From Tannerella forsythia (GTDB taxonomy: Bacteria; Bacteroidota; Bacteroidia; Bacteroidales; Tannerellaceae), in contig NZ_RQYN01000002.1 in the NCBI RefSeq assembly GCF_003860135.1, positions 108,399-172,398 of the forward strand: 64,000 nt of DNA, in the 5' to 3' direction. Made by a program: the position numbers and the translations under genes. Every line of letters begins with the position of its first letter. Positions within the stretch are counted from its first letter, which is position 1. Positions 10,065 through 20,800 of this stretch are shown here, in pieces. Below the pieces are notes generated by a model, which did not search any database, was not told the DNA's origin, and saw nothing but the letters and a program-made list of their open reading frames with translations.

Positions 10065-10077
10065 AATCGCGGTTCTT

Positions 10078-10109
10078 TAAAAAAATAGCCCTTAAAGATT
10101 CAGGGCTAT
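10078..10109 (-). terminator. Intra-operon hairpin with T-run between rpmF and fabH
   Basis: ATAGCCCT (10085-10092) pairs with AGGGCTAT (10102-10109). Read on the minus strand the stem is followed by TTTTTTT just before the fabH start. It has the form of an intrinsic terminator inside an otherwise conserved cluster, so partial read-through or attenuation is likely. Confidence 0.65.
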
Positions 10110-10151
10110 CTTTCTTCGTTTTTACATCAAATTTGGTCCGAAGTGTTTCTA

Positions 10152-10337
10152 TTAAAGGGCAACTTCTTTTTCAATGGCCAGCTTGCCTCGATAATATCCG
10201 CATTCGTTACAAACGGTGTGATACACATGCCATGCGCCGCAATTCGGGCAGATGGCCATTGTCGGAGTCACTGCGTGATCATGCGATCTTCTCTTGGCAG
10301 TTCTCGCGCTTCCTTGTCTTCTTTTAGGATGTGCCAT
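10152..10337 (-). CDS. rpmF: 50S ribosomal protein L32
   Basis: 61 residues. The basic N-terminus MAHPKRRQGSARTAKRR is standard, followed by a zinc ribbon with two CxxC pairs (CPNC and CNEC), so this is the zinc-binding form. It lies 21 bp after yceD and is the usual partner of that gene. Confidence 0.97.
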   Translation of the reverse strand: MAHPKRRQGSARTAKRRSHDHAVTPTMAICPNCGAWHVYHTVCNECGYYRGKLAIEKEVAL

Positions 10338-10358
10338 AATCTTATTTTTATTTTAAAT

Positions 10359-10943
10359 TCATTCTTCATTCTTCAGTTTTTTCAGAGCATCCCAACGAGG
10401 ATCTGTCGCAGGATCTTCATACTCATCCGACAGTATGTTATCGTCGTCCTCCATCTCATCTTCCGCATTGTCGCTTTCATCAGACCGATGTGCCGAGTGT
10501 TTGCGTAGTCGGGCCGACATCGCCTTGTTACATTTTCCCGGCGCATGCACATGCTTCATCGGGATATTCAACGCGACAAACTCGTAAAGAAACCATGCCA
10601 GATTCACACGACCTTCATCTTCCGAGATGACTAATATTTCATCGCTTTCTTCTGCATATTCCTTGCCAAATTTCACTCTCAAGCGATTATCCGACTCAAT
10701 GGGTTGTTCCATATCATCCAGACACCGGTCGCACGATACGATCACCATACCGGATAAATGAAACGTCATCTCAAATGAAGACACTTTGCGCTCCACTTTC
10801 AACGAGACATTTACTTTACCGCGCTGTACTTCGGTCCCGTCAATATCCGTAAAAAACTGATTATCCAAAAAGTATTCGTATGTACGAACTTCTTCCGGAT
10901 TCATATTTTTCAACTCAACCCAATATGCGCCGAATTTGCCCAA
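10359..10943 (-). CDS. yceD: DUF177/YceD family protein
   Basis: 194 residues. The conserved core CDRCLDDMEQPI around residue 75-85 is the DUF177 signature. Bacteroidales members start MGKF and contain YEYxLDNxFF, as here, so the first ATG is right. The family is linked to 23S rRNA accumulation in plants and bacteria and almost always precedes rpmF. An acidic patch (residues ~150-180, DNAEDEMEDDDN) follows the core. The C-terminus KKLKNEE is also charged. It is first gene of the cluster. Confidence 0.92.
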   Translation of the reverse strand: MGKFGAYWVELKNMNPEEVRTYEYFLDNQFFTDIDGTEVQRGKVNVSLKVERKVSSFEMTFHLSGMVIVSCDRCLDDMEQPIESDNRLRVKFGKEYAEESDEILVISEDEGRVNLAWFLYEFVALNIPMKHVHAPGKCNKAMSARLRKHSAHRSDESDNAEDEMEDDDNILSDEYEDPATDPRWDALKKLKNEE

Positions 10944-10970
10944 AGCCTACAATCTCCAAAAAAAACGCTG

Positions 10971-10978
10971 CAAAGGTA
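10971..10978 (-). promoter_or_regulatory. -7 element for the yceD-rpmF-fabH-era-der cluster
   Basis: The complement is TACCTTTG, 27 bp before the yceD ATG, giving a leader of about 20 nt. A clean -33 TTG is not seen. Confidence 0.55.
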
Positions 10979-11098
10979 TATTTTTTTTGTATAGAAAAAG
11001 AATTATTCCTCACATTTTTCAGCAACATTCCAATTATGAACACCTTCATAAAACGAGCGCTCATGATAAAATCCGCTTATTTATTTCATTCATGATCC

Positions 11099-13435
11099 TC
11101 ACTTCGTCATCGAATACGGTTTTTCGTAAGCCGCCGATTTTTTGTTCGGACGAGCGCACATCTCGAATTCGATTTCACCGCCGCCGAGGATATCGGCATG
11201 GGTGAGGTAGGCCTTTCGATATGGCCGACCGTTGAGCGTAATCGATTTGACATAGACGTTTTTCGGCGAAGCATACTTGGTCTTCACGGTAAACGTCTTA
11301 CCGTTTTCGAGTTGCATAACCGCTTCTTTCACAAAAGGCGAACCGAGAACGTACTGATCCGTTCCCGGACAGACGGGATAAAATCCGAGCGCCGAAAAGA
11401 TGTACCATGCCGACATCTGTCCGCAGTCGTCGTTACCCGACAGCCCATCGATACGGTTGCGGTACATCCTGCGCATAATCTCGTGTAAACGCGCTTCCGA
11501 CTTCCAGGGTTCGTCCGTCCATTTATACAGATAAGGTACGTGATGGCTCGGTTCGTTACCGTGCACGTAGTTGCCCATCAATCCCTCTTCATTAATATCT
11601 TCCGTATGTTCAAAGTATTTGGCAGGCAAGTGCATTGTGAAGAGCGAATCGAGACGACACACAAACCGTTTTTCCCCACCCATCAGGCGCATCAATCCGT
11701 TAACATCGTGAGGCACAAAGAACGAATAGTTCCACGAATTACCTTCGATAAAACCCTGTCCGTGGGTATCGAGCAAGTCAAAGTCTTTCTTGAACGTCCC
11801 GTCCTGATGCTTCGGACGGGCAAAACCCAGCGATGGATCAAAAATATTGCGGTAACTGCACGCACGTTTGGCATACTCTTCCTCTACGTCCGCGACCTTC
11901 ATCCGCTTAGCCAGCTCACTGATCGCCCAGTCGTCGTAACTGTATTCGAGCGTGACCGAAGCTGCCGAACCGCTGCGTTCGAGCGGCACATAACCCAGCT
12001 TCTTATATTCGGCAATACCATCGTAGTAATCCAGATTCGAACTGTTTATGCAAGCATCCAATGCAAGCTTTTTATCCACCTCCAAGCCTTTCGTGAGGGC
12101 ATCGGCCACAACCGAAACGGAGTGATACCCGATCATGCACCAGTTTTCGTTGCCCATGTGCGACCAGACCGGCAGGGCACGATGTACGCTCTGCCGGTAA
12201 TGATTGAGCATGGAATGAACGAACTGCACGCTGCGCGACGGTTTAATCAGGTTCATCAGCGGATGCTGAGCTCGAAACGTATCCCAGACGGAAAAGACCG
12301 TATAGTTGGTTTGCCCTTCGGCCGCCTGATGGATATTGTGGTCAATGCCACGATAACGTCCGTCGACATCCTGATATACGGAAGGATTAATCATCGTATG
12401 ATACAAGGCTGTGTAGAATACGGCTTTCGTATCGTCGTCGGCTTCCATACGGATGCAACTCAACTCTTTCTCCCACTTCGCCTGCGTAGCCTTCCGAACT
12501 TCATCGAACGATTTTCCACCCGTTTCGGCGGCCAAATTCTTCTGTGCCCCCAGACAATCGACCGGCGAGAGTGCGACCTGCACTTCGAGCGGACGACCGT
12601 CGGAGAAATCGAATTCAAAATAAGCCGTAAGGTGCTTGCCGAACATCTCCGGAAAATTCTTCGTCATGTCGAACCTGCGCCAGAATCCTTTATAAAGAAC
12701 CTCTTCGTTATTGCGACAACCGTAAGCGGCAATCGGCTTCGAGAACTTCACGGCGAAATGGGTGTAACTCATCCGTGACCAACCGCGGGTGATGCGGTAG
12801 CCGGTAAGCGTACACGAATCTTCCACACGAAGATTGGCCATCAACACTTTGCCGTTGTAGTGGTAAATGCCGTAATCGAGGTCGAGTACGATGTGCCCTG
12901 TCTGAGAACCTTGCGGAAAGGTATAACGATGCACGCCGACCCGTTCCGTAGCGGTCATCTCGGCACGGATGCCGTAATCTTCGAGCAGCACGGAGTAATA
13001 TCCGGCTTCAGCCTTTTCATGCTCGTGACTGAAACGCGAGCGATAGCCGCTTTCGGGATGCTCTGCCGTACCTCTGTCGAGTTTTACCTCACCGGTTGCA
13101 GGCATCACTAAAATATCGCCGAGATCGGAATGTCCCGTGCCGTTAAAATGGGTATGACTAAACCCGACGATCGTTTTATCGTCGTACTGATAGCCTGTGC
13201 AATACCGATAGGCATCGGGTTGATACACTCCGCCGATATTGTGCGGGACCATTTCCGTATCGGGGCTTAACTGTACCAGACCGAACGGTGCGCAGGCTCC
13301 GGGGAACGTATGCCCCATGCTTTTGGTTCCTACCATCGGGTTCACGTACGGCAGCAAATCGCCCGCCAACACGTTAAACGTTGCAGTGACTGCCAGATAA
13401 CCGATCACGATTCCGATTTTCATACGTATGTTCAT
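11099..13435 (-). CDS. GH92 family alpha-mannosidase
   Basis: 778 residues from the ATG at 13435 (alternative ATG at 13423); the frame runs further upstream to 13609 but that overlaps the GH28 gene. A signal peptide (MKIGIVIGYLAVTATFNVLAG) precedes the GH92 start motif YVNPMVGTKSMGHTFPGA. Signatures in order are GFSHTHFNGTGHSD, NENWCMIGYHSVSV, and GNDDCGQMSAWYIFSALG with GFYPVCPG at the C-terminal (alpha/alpha)6 domain. GH92 enzymes are calcium-dependent inverting exo-alpha-mannosidases. It is the last gene of the PUL, starting 22 bp after the GH28 stop, so it is co-transcribed. It suggests terminal alpha-mannose in the target glycan (inference). Confidence 0.93.
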   Translation of the reverse strand: MNIRMKIGIVIGYLAVTATFNVLAGDLLPYVNPMVGTKSMGHTFPGACAPFGLVQLSPDTEMVPHNIGGVYQPDAYRYCTGYQYDDKTIVGFSHTHFNGTGHSDLGDILVMPATGEVKLDRGTAEHPESGYRSRFSHEHEKAEAGYYSVLLEDYGIRAEMTATERVGVHRYTFPQGSQTGHIVLDLDYGIYHYNGKVLMANLRVEDSCTLTGYRITRGWSRMSYTHFAVKFSKPIAAYGCRNNEEVLYKGFWRRFDMTKNFPEMFGKHLTAYFEFDFSDGRPLEVQVALSPVDCLGAQKNLAAETGGKSFDEVRKATQAKWEKELSCIRMEADDDTKAVFYTALYHTMINPSVYQDVDGRYRGIDHNIHQAAEGQTNYTVFSVWDTFRAQHPLMNLIKPSRSVQFVHSMLNHYRQSVHRALPVWSHMGNENWCMIGYHSVSVVADALTKGLEVDKKLALDACINSSNLDYYDGIAEYKKLGYVPLERSGSAASVTLEYSYDDWAISELAKRMKVADVEEEYAKRACSYRNIFDPSLGFARPKHQDGTFKKDFDLLDTHGQGFIEGNSWNYSFFVPHDVNGLMRLMGGEKRFVCRLDSLFTMHLPAKYFEHTEDINEEGLMGNYVHGNEPSHHVPYLYKWTDEPWKSEARLHEIMRRMYRNRIDGLSGNDDCGQMSAWYIFSALGFYPVCPGTDQYVLGSPFVKEAVMQLENGKTFTVKTKYASPKNVYVKSITLNGRPYRKAYLTHADILGGGEIEFEMCARPNKKSAAYEKPYSMTK

Positions 13436-13457
13436 GGTGCGTAAACTTTTTGAGAAT

Positions 13458-14948
13458 CTATGGTTCAACATGTATCCCCGACGAGCGGTGACGTACGATC
13501 TCGTCTTTATGCGCCGACTCCGGAATGGAAGTCTCGATATTTTTAAAGACGGCATCATGCACATCGTCAAGCACGACGGCCGGGCGATAATCCGCTTTTT
13601 GGGCGACAAGTTTCACATGATTAAACCGAATACCCTTAGCATGCCGGATATAAAAACCCCATGCCGGAAGCTCCTTAAACATCGAAAATTCCGGATACTT
13701 ATTCTCCATCTCGGGAACCCTGTCCAACTCATCCAATCCCACTTTGGCATACCGCGCATTACCACCTCCGGGATACCGGATTTCGATATTTTCCAACGTT
13801 ACGTTTTCGATGGGGATAGACGGAATACCGGAGATGATGCAGGGAGAGATGTTGCGCGGCAGATCTTCAATCGGCCCTTCGTAGCGATAACCGGCATCAG
13901 GCTTGGTGGCCGGCACTTCGGCATAGACATTGGATATCCTGATATTTCGCAGACAGGGCTTGTTACGCACCGTGCGAGTTCCTGTACGAAGAAAAATCAC
14001 ATTGCCCGTGTTGATCGAAACAAGACTATCCACCGTCACATTATCTATTACCGCTCCATCGACCGAGGCAAAAGTGATGGCCGAACGATACGTATCAAAG
14101 ACCGTGTTTTTGACGATGCGGATATTGCGAAATCCTCCGGCCGAAACAGTTCCGAATTTGATGCCGCTGGCACTTGTGCGCACCGTATTGTTGTAAATGT
14201 AAACGTTGCTGCATTCGTGATCGGCACTGTGCGACTTCAAGCAGATGCCGTCGTCGGCCGCATCGAAGTATGAATTTCGTATAATCACGCTATCGCAATC
14301 CACGATATCGATTCCGTCGTTGTTCCAATACGCTTTGCTGTCGGTCGTAATTTCTTCGACAAGCAAGTTACGACATTGCTCGTACTGCTGATTCCAGCTT
14401 GCCGGATCTTTCAGCAGAATACCCTGTATATGAATATCCCGGCATCTCTTAAAATAGATGTTCTGCGGACGTCGAAATTCGCGAGGACGATCGAGCAACA
14501 ACGCGTCTTCAAAGATGCCGTTATTGATCAGCGAAATCAGGTTGTTGGCCACCTCGTACCCCCGTCCGTCGATCACGCCTTGGCCTGTGATGCCGATATG
14601 GTGCTGTTCGTGCGCTACCACAAGCGCCGTCCAGTTCCAGTTCTCACCGATGTCGTAATCAAGTGGATTGGTCGAGCCCAGCAATACGGCCCCTTCTTTC
14701 AGGTGAAGCGTAACGTTCGATTTCAGATAGATCGTTCCCGTGAGATAACGTCCGACAGAAAAAACGAGCCTTCCGCCTCCCTTGTCGTGGATATGGTCGA
14801 TGGCCTTTTGAATGGAGCGCGTGTTAAGCGTTGCCCCGTCGGACCGGATACCGAACAGCGAAGCGTTGTAATCCTTTGCGGCGAGTTGATTGCACAACAC
14901 AGCCGAAAGGCAGAAAATAATTGATTTCAGAATGTTCATTGGAAGCAT
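13458..14948 (-). CDS. GH28-family polygalacturonase-like protein
   Basis: 496 residues (a second ATG at 14939 also gives a good signal peptide, MNILKSIIFCLSAVLCNQLAA). The N-terminal DYNASLFGIRSDGATLNT segment and right-handed beta-helix rungs (many NIRI/NVTV repeats) are typical of GH28. The catalytic aspartates can be seen as NNDGIDIV and AADDGICLKS; the third landmark SGIKFG replaces RIK. The GH28 family hydrolyses galacturonan or rhamnogalacturonan by inversion. The usual GHG histidine motif is not clear (SHSADHECSN lies at that place), so activity may differ from classic endo-polygalacturonase. It is 11 bp from the preceding glycosidase gene in the PUL. Confidence 0.85.
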   Translation of the reverse strand: MLPMNILKSIIFCLSAVLCNQLAAKDYNASLFGIRSDGATLNTRSIQKAIDHIHDKGGGRLVFSVGRYLTGTIYLKSNVTLHLKEGAVLLGSTNPLDYDIGENWNWTALVVAHEQHHIGITGQGVIDGRGYEVANNLISLINNGIFEDALLLDRPREFRRPQNIYFKRCRDIHIQGILLKDPASWNQQYEQCRNLLVEEITTDSKAYWNNDGIDIVDCDSVIIRNSYFDAADDGICLKSHSADHECSNVYIYNNTVRTSASGIKFGTVSAGGFRNIRIVKNTVFDTYRSAITFASVDGAVIDNVTVDSLVSINTGNVIFLRTGTRTVRNKPCLRNIRISNVYAEVPATKPDAGYRYEGPIEDLPRNISPCIISGIPSIPIENVTLENIEIRYPGGGNARYAKVGLDELDRVPEMENKYPEFSMFKELPAWGFYIRHAKGIRFNHVKLVAQKADYRPAVVLDDVHDAVFKNIETSIPESAHKDEIVRHRSSGIHVEP

Positions 14949-14959
14949 ATTTTTATAAT

Positions 14960-17839
14960 TTATGAATGGATATACATGGTAACCGGCCCTACCAGTCCCA
15001 TCGACTGGATCGGTTGGTCTTTCGATTTAAGTACGGTAAATTTCTGCGCCGTAAGGTTGTCTTTGAGCGTTTTCATATAATTCCCCATCGTAGTAACGAC
15101 ATGTACTTCGAGCTGATTGGAACCTTTTTTCAGGGACGGGCCGAGGGCGTAAATCCGCCGACCATACCACTTTACCCCGAACGATTGTCCGTTGACAAAC
15201 ACTTCGGAAACACCGTGCACTTTACCGAGATTCAGGTACACATCTTTTCGTCCGTCCGTCTCGAATGTCCGGCGATAGACAACTGTTCCCGTAAAATTCA
15301 CCCACTCGGTCTCTTTGAGGTCTTTCAGGGTTTCCATCGGAAAAGTTTTCACCCATCCTTCGCGACTGTGGCGAAGCTCGACCTCCCAGGCGCCGTCAAG
15401 CGTACGTTCTTCCTTTCCGCTTATCGGAAGGGGACGCCACGGCTTACCGTGCTTCTCGTGGCTCCACACGATCAGACGTGTTTCCGCCGGTCCCAATTCG
15501 AGGCTTATGGTATTTCCATCAGGATGTATGCGATAGCGTTCACCCGTTTCGGCATCCCATACCCATGGGAATCGCCGAGCCGTTATTTCGGCGGCAAAAG
15601 TGACGTTCGTCGTATAGGCCTGATTACGGTGCGTATTCGCAAAGAAAAACAGCTCATCGTGCGCGTCACTGCGATAGCGGTTCTGCATCACAAAACGGTC
15701 GGAATGTTCAATATCAAGATAATGAGGGATTCGGTATTGTCGCATCACCTCACGGTACCATTCGAGGAAACGATCGTCTTCGGGCTTGCGAAGCAGGACA
15801 AAACGATCGGGGTATTGTTTCAACTGCTCCACCCACTGTTTCACCTGCCGGTCTCGTTCATGAAAGTCCTGCAAACCGAGCGATTTCTCCGGATATTTCT
15901 CTATGCAGAAAATCCGTCCGCCATCGACCACAAAATCATACAATTTGGCCAACACTTCCGGATTGATTCCGCTCACCTCGACTAAGAAAAGCGTACCGTA
16001 AGCCTTGGAACCGTAGCAGAGCTTTCCGTTCCTGACCGTCGACTCGCGGAGGACGATCTCCGAGGTGTAGTCCGCCCCGCCTCCGTTTTTATGAATGGCC
16101 TCCCACACAAGTGACGTGTAGGGTACGTTCAGTTTTTCGGGGAACGGATCGGTCTGCACGCCCATTTCGCTCCACAAGTCGTACGTAGCGGGGAGGATGG
16201 CGATATCGGTGTACATGTCTGCATTTGTCAGCACCGACGAGAGACGCGCCTTGTAACGGTTCAGGTACTTGACGTAAGGCCACCAGTTGTTGTTTTCGTT
16301 ATGATACGTACCGTATTGTACCCAGCCGGGGAAAGGCGCGTCGGGCGGAGAGTAATTGAATCCATGCCAGACGGAATGAGTCACGCCCGACATGATACTA
16401 TGATCGGATCCGATTTTCAGCAGCTCCGGCGTGGCGTTGAATACATCGTAGGTATTCGTCATCTCTTCGCAGCTCACTACCCGCTTACCGGTGAGGTGAG
16501 CGGCCGAAGAGACGAATTTATTGATCATGGTGTAAGCTCTTCCTCGGCGGTAATCGTCGTCGGGTAATTCTTCACCGGGACGATGTTTGAGCCAGTTCGT
16601 TGTCCACGATTCACCTTCGGGGATGTCGAAACCCAAGCTGCTTTCGAGCGGGAAAAAACCGCGTCCGTAGGCTTGTGCTCTTGATTGCACTCCCTGCTCC
16701 TTGCACCATTGCAGGTACGTTTCGGTAAATCGCTCCCGTAGCAACTCGGCTTTGGTCAGTTCGAAATCAAACCGTACGCGATTCAGTATATCTGCAAATT
16801 CGGGCGTTTTCTCTGCCCCGTACGTATCATCGACAACCGCCCCCAGCCGTCCGACCTTGAACAGAATGAACGGCAGATAAGGCATCAAATCGTAGCCGCG
16901 ACGTTGCCGAAAAGCTTCCACCAAATCGTCTGTCCAGTTACATCCTTCCAACTCCATCGAATCGCAGAAGAACGCACGCAGATGTTTCAAAAGCGCGCCG
17001 GTTCTTTTCCGTATTGTGTCAGACATACGATCGAGGTAACTGCGCACGGCCGCACGGTTCATATGGTTAAGAATATGTCCGGCCGCACCCGGCGCACCGT
17101 TGATGACCGATGCGAAGGAATCGACCTTCACCAGCGCGTAAAGTACATGTTTACCTTCGGGGATATCGATGCGGATGACTTCGTCTTTACATTGGTCCGA
17201 GAAGTCGACGGATTGCTCCGGCCCGCTCATCGGATCGGGAACAACCTGCAGAGAGAGGAGTTCGAACGTACGTGACGGATTAGGCACGGTCACACCGGGA
17301 TCAACCGCCTTGAAGAGATGAAACCTCGACGCTTCGTACATCGTCGGGCCTTCGAGTTTCTCGGCATAAACGAGCACCACTTGCGCTCGCTCGGCACCCT
17401 GTAACGTCTCGGCACCAAACGGCCATCCCGACCCGACAATCAAATCGCACGTCATTCCGAGACGTTTCGCCTCATCGAAAGCGACTTGCAACATATCGAT
17501 CCACTCATCGCTCAACCACGTGAGCGACTTCTTGCCCAGATCGTCGCCCGACGAAGGAAAAGCGATCGGGTTGATCTCCACGCCGCCCACACCGGCATCT
17601 TTTAGCAAACGAAGCTCCCGAACAATCTCAGGCGCCTCGACTTTATTGCCGTTCCACCACCAGCGCACAAACGGTGCATAACGCGAATCGGGATGTTGAA
17701 ATAAAGCAAACAGTCCGGACGGCCTCTGAAGATGCTCGACCAGCGCCATGCCTTCTTCTATGGAAGCCGATACCTTGTCAGCCACCATCCCGGCAGGAAG
17801 CAGTATACTACGCTTTATAAATATTCTTCGATTCATCAT
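14960..17839 (-). CDS. GH106-like glycosidase with Tat-type signal
   Basis: 959 residues. It starts MMNRRIFIKRSILLPAG, where RRIFIK resembles a twin-arginine motif, so export in folded form is possible. The segment FVRWWWNGNKVEAPEIVREL followed by LKDAGVGGVEINP is characteristic of the alpha-L-rhamnosidase (GH106) group. VGSGWPFG, a central catalytic-barrel region and a C-terminal jelly-roll (NLGKVHGVSEVFVNGQSFG) follow the family order. Catalytic glutamates cannot be assigned with certainty. It lies 34 bp after the next GH106-like gene and is part of the PUL. Specificity for rhamnose is inferred from family only. Confidence 0.8.
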   Translation of the reverse strand: MMNRRIFIKRSILLPAGMVADKVSASIEEGMALVEHLQRPSGLFALFQHPDSRYAPFVRWWWNGNKVEAPEIVRELRLLKDAGVGGVEINPIAFPSSGDDLGKKSLTWLSDEWIDMLQVAFDEAKRLGMTCDLIVGSGWPFGAETLQGAERAQVVLVYAEKLEGPTMYEASRFHLFKAVDPGVTVPNPSRTFELLSLQVVPDPMSGPEQSVDFSDQCKDEVIRIDIPEGKHVLYALVKVDSFASVINGAPGAAGHILNHMNRAAVRSYLDRMSDTIRKRTGALLKHLRAFFCDSMELEGCNWTDDLVEAFRQRRGYDLMPYLPFILFKVGRLGAVVDDTYGAEKTPEFADILNRVRFDFELTKAELLRERFTETYLQWCKEQGVQSRAQAYGRGFFPLESSLGFDIPEGESWTTNWLKHRPGEELPDDDYRRGRAYTMINKFVSSAAHLTGKRVVSCEEMTNTYDVFNATPELLKIGSDHSIMSGVTHSVWHGFNYSPPDAPFPGWVQYGTYHNENNNWWPYVKYLNRYKARLSSVLTNADMYTDIAILPATYDLWSEMGVQTDPFPEKLNVPYTSLVWEAIHKNGGGADYTSEIVLRESTVRNGKLCYGSKAYGTLFLVEVSGINPEVLAKLYDFVVDGGRIFCIEKYPEKSLGLQDFHERDRQVKQWVEQLKQYPDRFVLLRKPEDDRFLEWYREVMRQYRIPHYLDIEHSDRFVMQNRYRSDAHDELFFFANTHRNQAYTTNVTFAAEITARRFPWVWDAETGERYRIHPDGNTISLELGPAETRLIVWSHEKHGKPWRPLPISGKEERTLDGAWEVELRHSREGWVKTFPMETLKDLKETEWVNFTGTVVYRRTFETDGRKDVYLNLGKVHGVSEVFVNGQSFGVKWYGRRIYALGPSLKKGSNQLEVHVVTTMGNYMKTLKDNLTAQKFTVLKSKDQPIQSMGLVGPVTMYIHS

Positions 17840-17873
17840 TTTTATCCTGTTCTCTTCGTAATTATAATAATTT

Positions 17874-20800
17874 TCATCGGACTTCTACGAATTCCAACCT
17901 TACAGGGCCAATTAATCCGGATTCCTGTAAGTCTTCCTCTTTTTTCCACCCTCTCCACGTAGAAAAAGAGTATTGTCCACCCCCAGAATCAGGTTGATCG
18001 GCGAGCACCCAATCTGGCCATCCATTTGTTTCCGGTACAGCAGTCTCATCCCTCAAATCACCGATCAAACGATTTACCCATAGCGTTGTTACGGCTACTT
18101 CCAACGTATTATTTCCAAGGCAGGCCATATCCGTAATATCTATTGAAAAAGGTTCTTTCCAAAGAAGTGCAGCCTTTTTCCCATTCACGGAAACTTCAGC
18201 TATATTCCGAACTTTCCCCAGTTGCAATAAAATTTTTAAAGAGCGATGTTTCATCTTCTCAGTTATTATGAACTTACGTCGATAAGTTGCCGTACCAGCA
18301 AAATATCGAATACTATCCGACAAATTTTCACTAAGTGATTTCAACTTATTCAAATGTATTGTATCCGGTGTACCAGAAGCAGGAGGGAAACTTACCTGCC
18401 AATCATCGCTTATATCTACAGGAGGATATACATGACCGACTCCTATTTTTTCATTTCTCCGATCATCATCCACCACAATTACCGTATCTGGTTTTGTAAA
18501 AAACAAACAAACCTTATTTTTGATAATATGTGCTGACACGCCGAAAGGATTTTCCTTGCGTGTTTTTTCGTCTCTTATCATAGACAAATGAGGAACATAT
18601 CCCGGATGAAAAATCACAAAACGCGACTCATAAGGGAACATTGTTACAGGAATCGTAATATAATTTCCTTCTCGCTTCCACAAAGCTATTGTATCTATTT
18701 TAGCTCCATCTGCATCCCAAAATTCAGGTATTTTATTCCCGCAAACATTGAATTTTATATCTTGTGAGACCATTCTAGAACTATCGTTATAAATAAAAAA
18801 TATATCGATATCCCCTTGCCGACGGTGAAGCGTGCTGATTCCTGCTGGAGTTTTTACATCGGGAAGAATCCCCAGACACTTCATAACAGATAGATAATCG
18901 GTGCTATTAATCAATTTTCCTTTACCGACTTTACGAATTTCTCCTTGTATAGACGATCCCCATATTTTTTCGACTAATTCATTATACTCATCTGCTTTAT
19001 CCGCCAATGATGGAGAGCCCAAGGGTCGACTACCCAAGATAACAGCACCGGAGCTAAGTAAATGATATACGGTTTCTAATGTTTTCTTTGTAAAATATTT
19101 CTCTTCTCCCAAAGATAAACAAGAATAAGTAACTCCCGAAGGAGAGGCAATGCGGTGTTGTCGCACGGTAATATAGTCGTACAAATCATCCACACAACAA
19201 TAATCATAGTTATATCCAGCCAATGATAATTCAGGTATCTGGAAATATTGATTAGGATCTGATTCACCAGAAAGAATAAGGATATCAACAACAGGTTTTC
19301 CTGATTGTAAAAGAAATTGCGCACGATTTATATAATCGATCCACCCGTTACCATATTTCCACCATGTATTTGTACGTGACAAATGGGCTCCATGGCGGCC
19401 TAATGTAAATCCTGGACGAACATTCAAATATGGTTGATGAACAAATGAATGTGAGATTAGCAGGGAAACACCTTGTGCCCATGCTCTGTCTCCATATTCC
19501 TTCAGCTGTTGAGGATGTTGAAGCCATCGGCCCTGTTTTTCATCAGTCGTAAACGCTTCTGCCGCCACATATTTTTTTCCGTGAAAATGTCCAGCAGAAC
19601 GATACAAACACGATATCGGAGTTTTAGCACCGATCCAAAATTCGCCAGAGGGAATATCTGCTTTTCGGGCACAACGTAGATAATCGAATGGCCCAAAATA
19701 TGATTCCGTTATAGAAAGCAGTCCGTTCTTGTGACACAACTCCGTAAAATAATCATAATAGTTCTCGGCAAACAATTCGGCAACAGTTCTTTGGAAATCA
19801 TATAAGAAACGAGCACTTTCGGAAGGTTTTCCGACTACATAACCGACGAGTATCGGTAAATAAGGTTGCAAAGAATATCCACGACGCTTTAAAAATTCCG
19901 TTTCGAATCCTGAGGTCCAATTCTGTCCTCCGGCTTCGTAACTATCTATAATGCAATATTTCAATATATTCAAATACCCTATTCGTTCAATTATCTTCGA
20001 CATCATTCCCTGCCAATGTGCATCTAATCCGTTTTTACTCAATTTATCGCATTCCAGTCCGCTTAAAGTTGCAGGAGCATTACATTTCCCTGTTGTCGTA
20101 TAGCCTATGCGTAAAATTGTCCAGTTTCCTTCAGAAGGATACCACAGCAGTGTTCCGTCAGGAAGCATTTTAGCAGACAAGTCCAGTATTTTAGAAGGAT
20201 CGATACCTTCAGAAATATAATCGGACATAAAAGGTTTAAAAGAATAACTATCTTCCATCGCTGAATTTCTGCTATCCACATCAGGAATCATCGATGAAGT
20301 CAACAATCTGATATCATTCAATCTGATGTCGACAGGAGTCATCCATACCCGGTAAGGGCGATGCATAAACGTAATTCTGAAATACTGGAAATTTCCGGTA
20401 TTTTCTTTCAGACGAATACACTTCGGCGACTGTAGATCGGTACGGATTTTATAATCGAAAGCAGCAACTTCTCGGAAATGAATCCCATCTGAAGAGGCTT
20501 CTACTTTCCCTTTGACGAATAAATGAACTTCCCCGAAAGACAGCTCTATAAAACGTGCTTCGAACGGTTGTCCATATTTCAACGTTATGACAGCCTTGGT
20601 ATCCTTTTCTTTAATCGGCAACTTTATAAAAGTTTCTTTATTATTATCCAGAATTTTATCTGGATCGTTTATTGAAAAATCGGCTTCTAATTGTGGTTTT
20701 TCGTGCATATTTACATCTGGAAAAGCCAGCACGGCAATATCCCGATAAAAATTGTAATGTGTCTCCGGTTGAGGCAATACGATTTTCTGTAAGGTGTCAG

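Noticed and set aside
11540..12778. A 412-codon frame opposite the GH92 gene
   Set aside because: It is a shadow of the confident GH92 coding frame.
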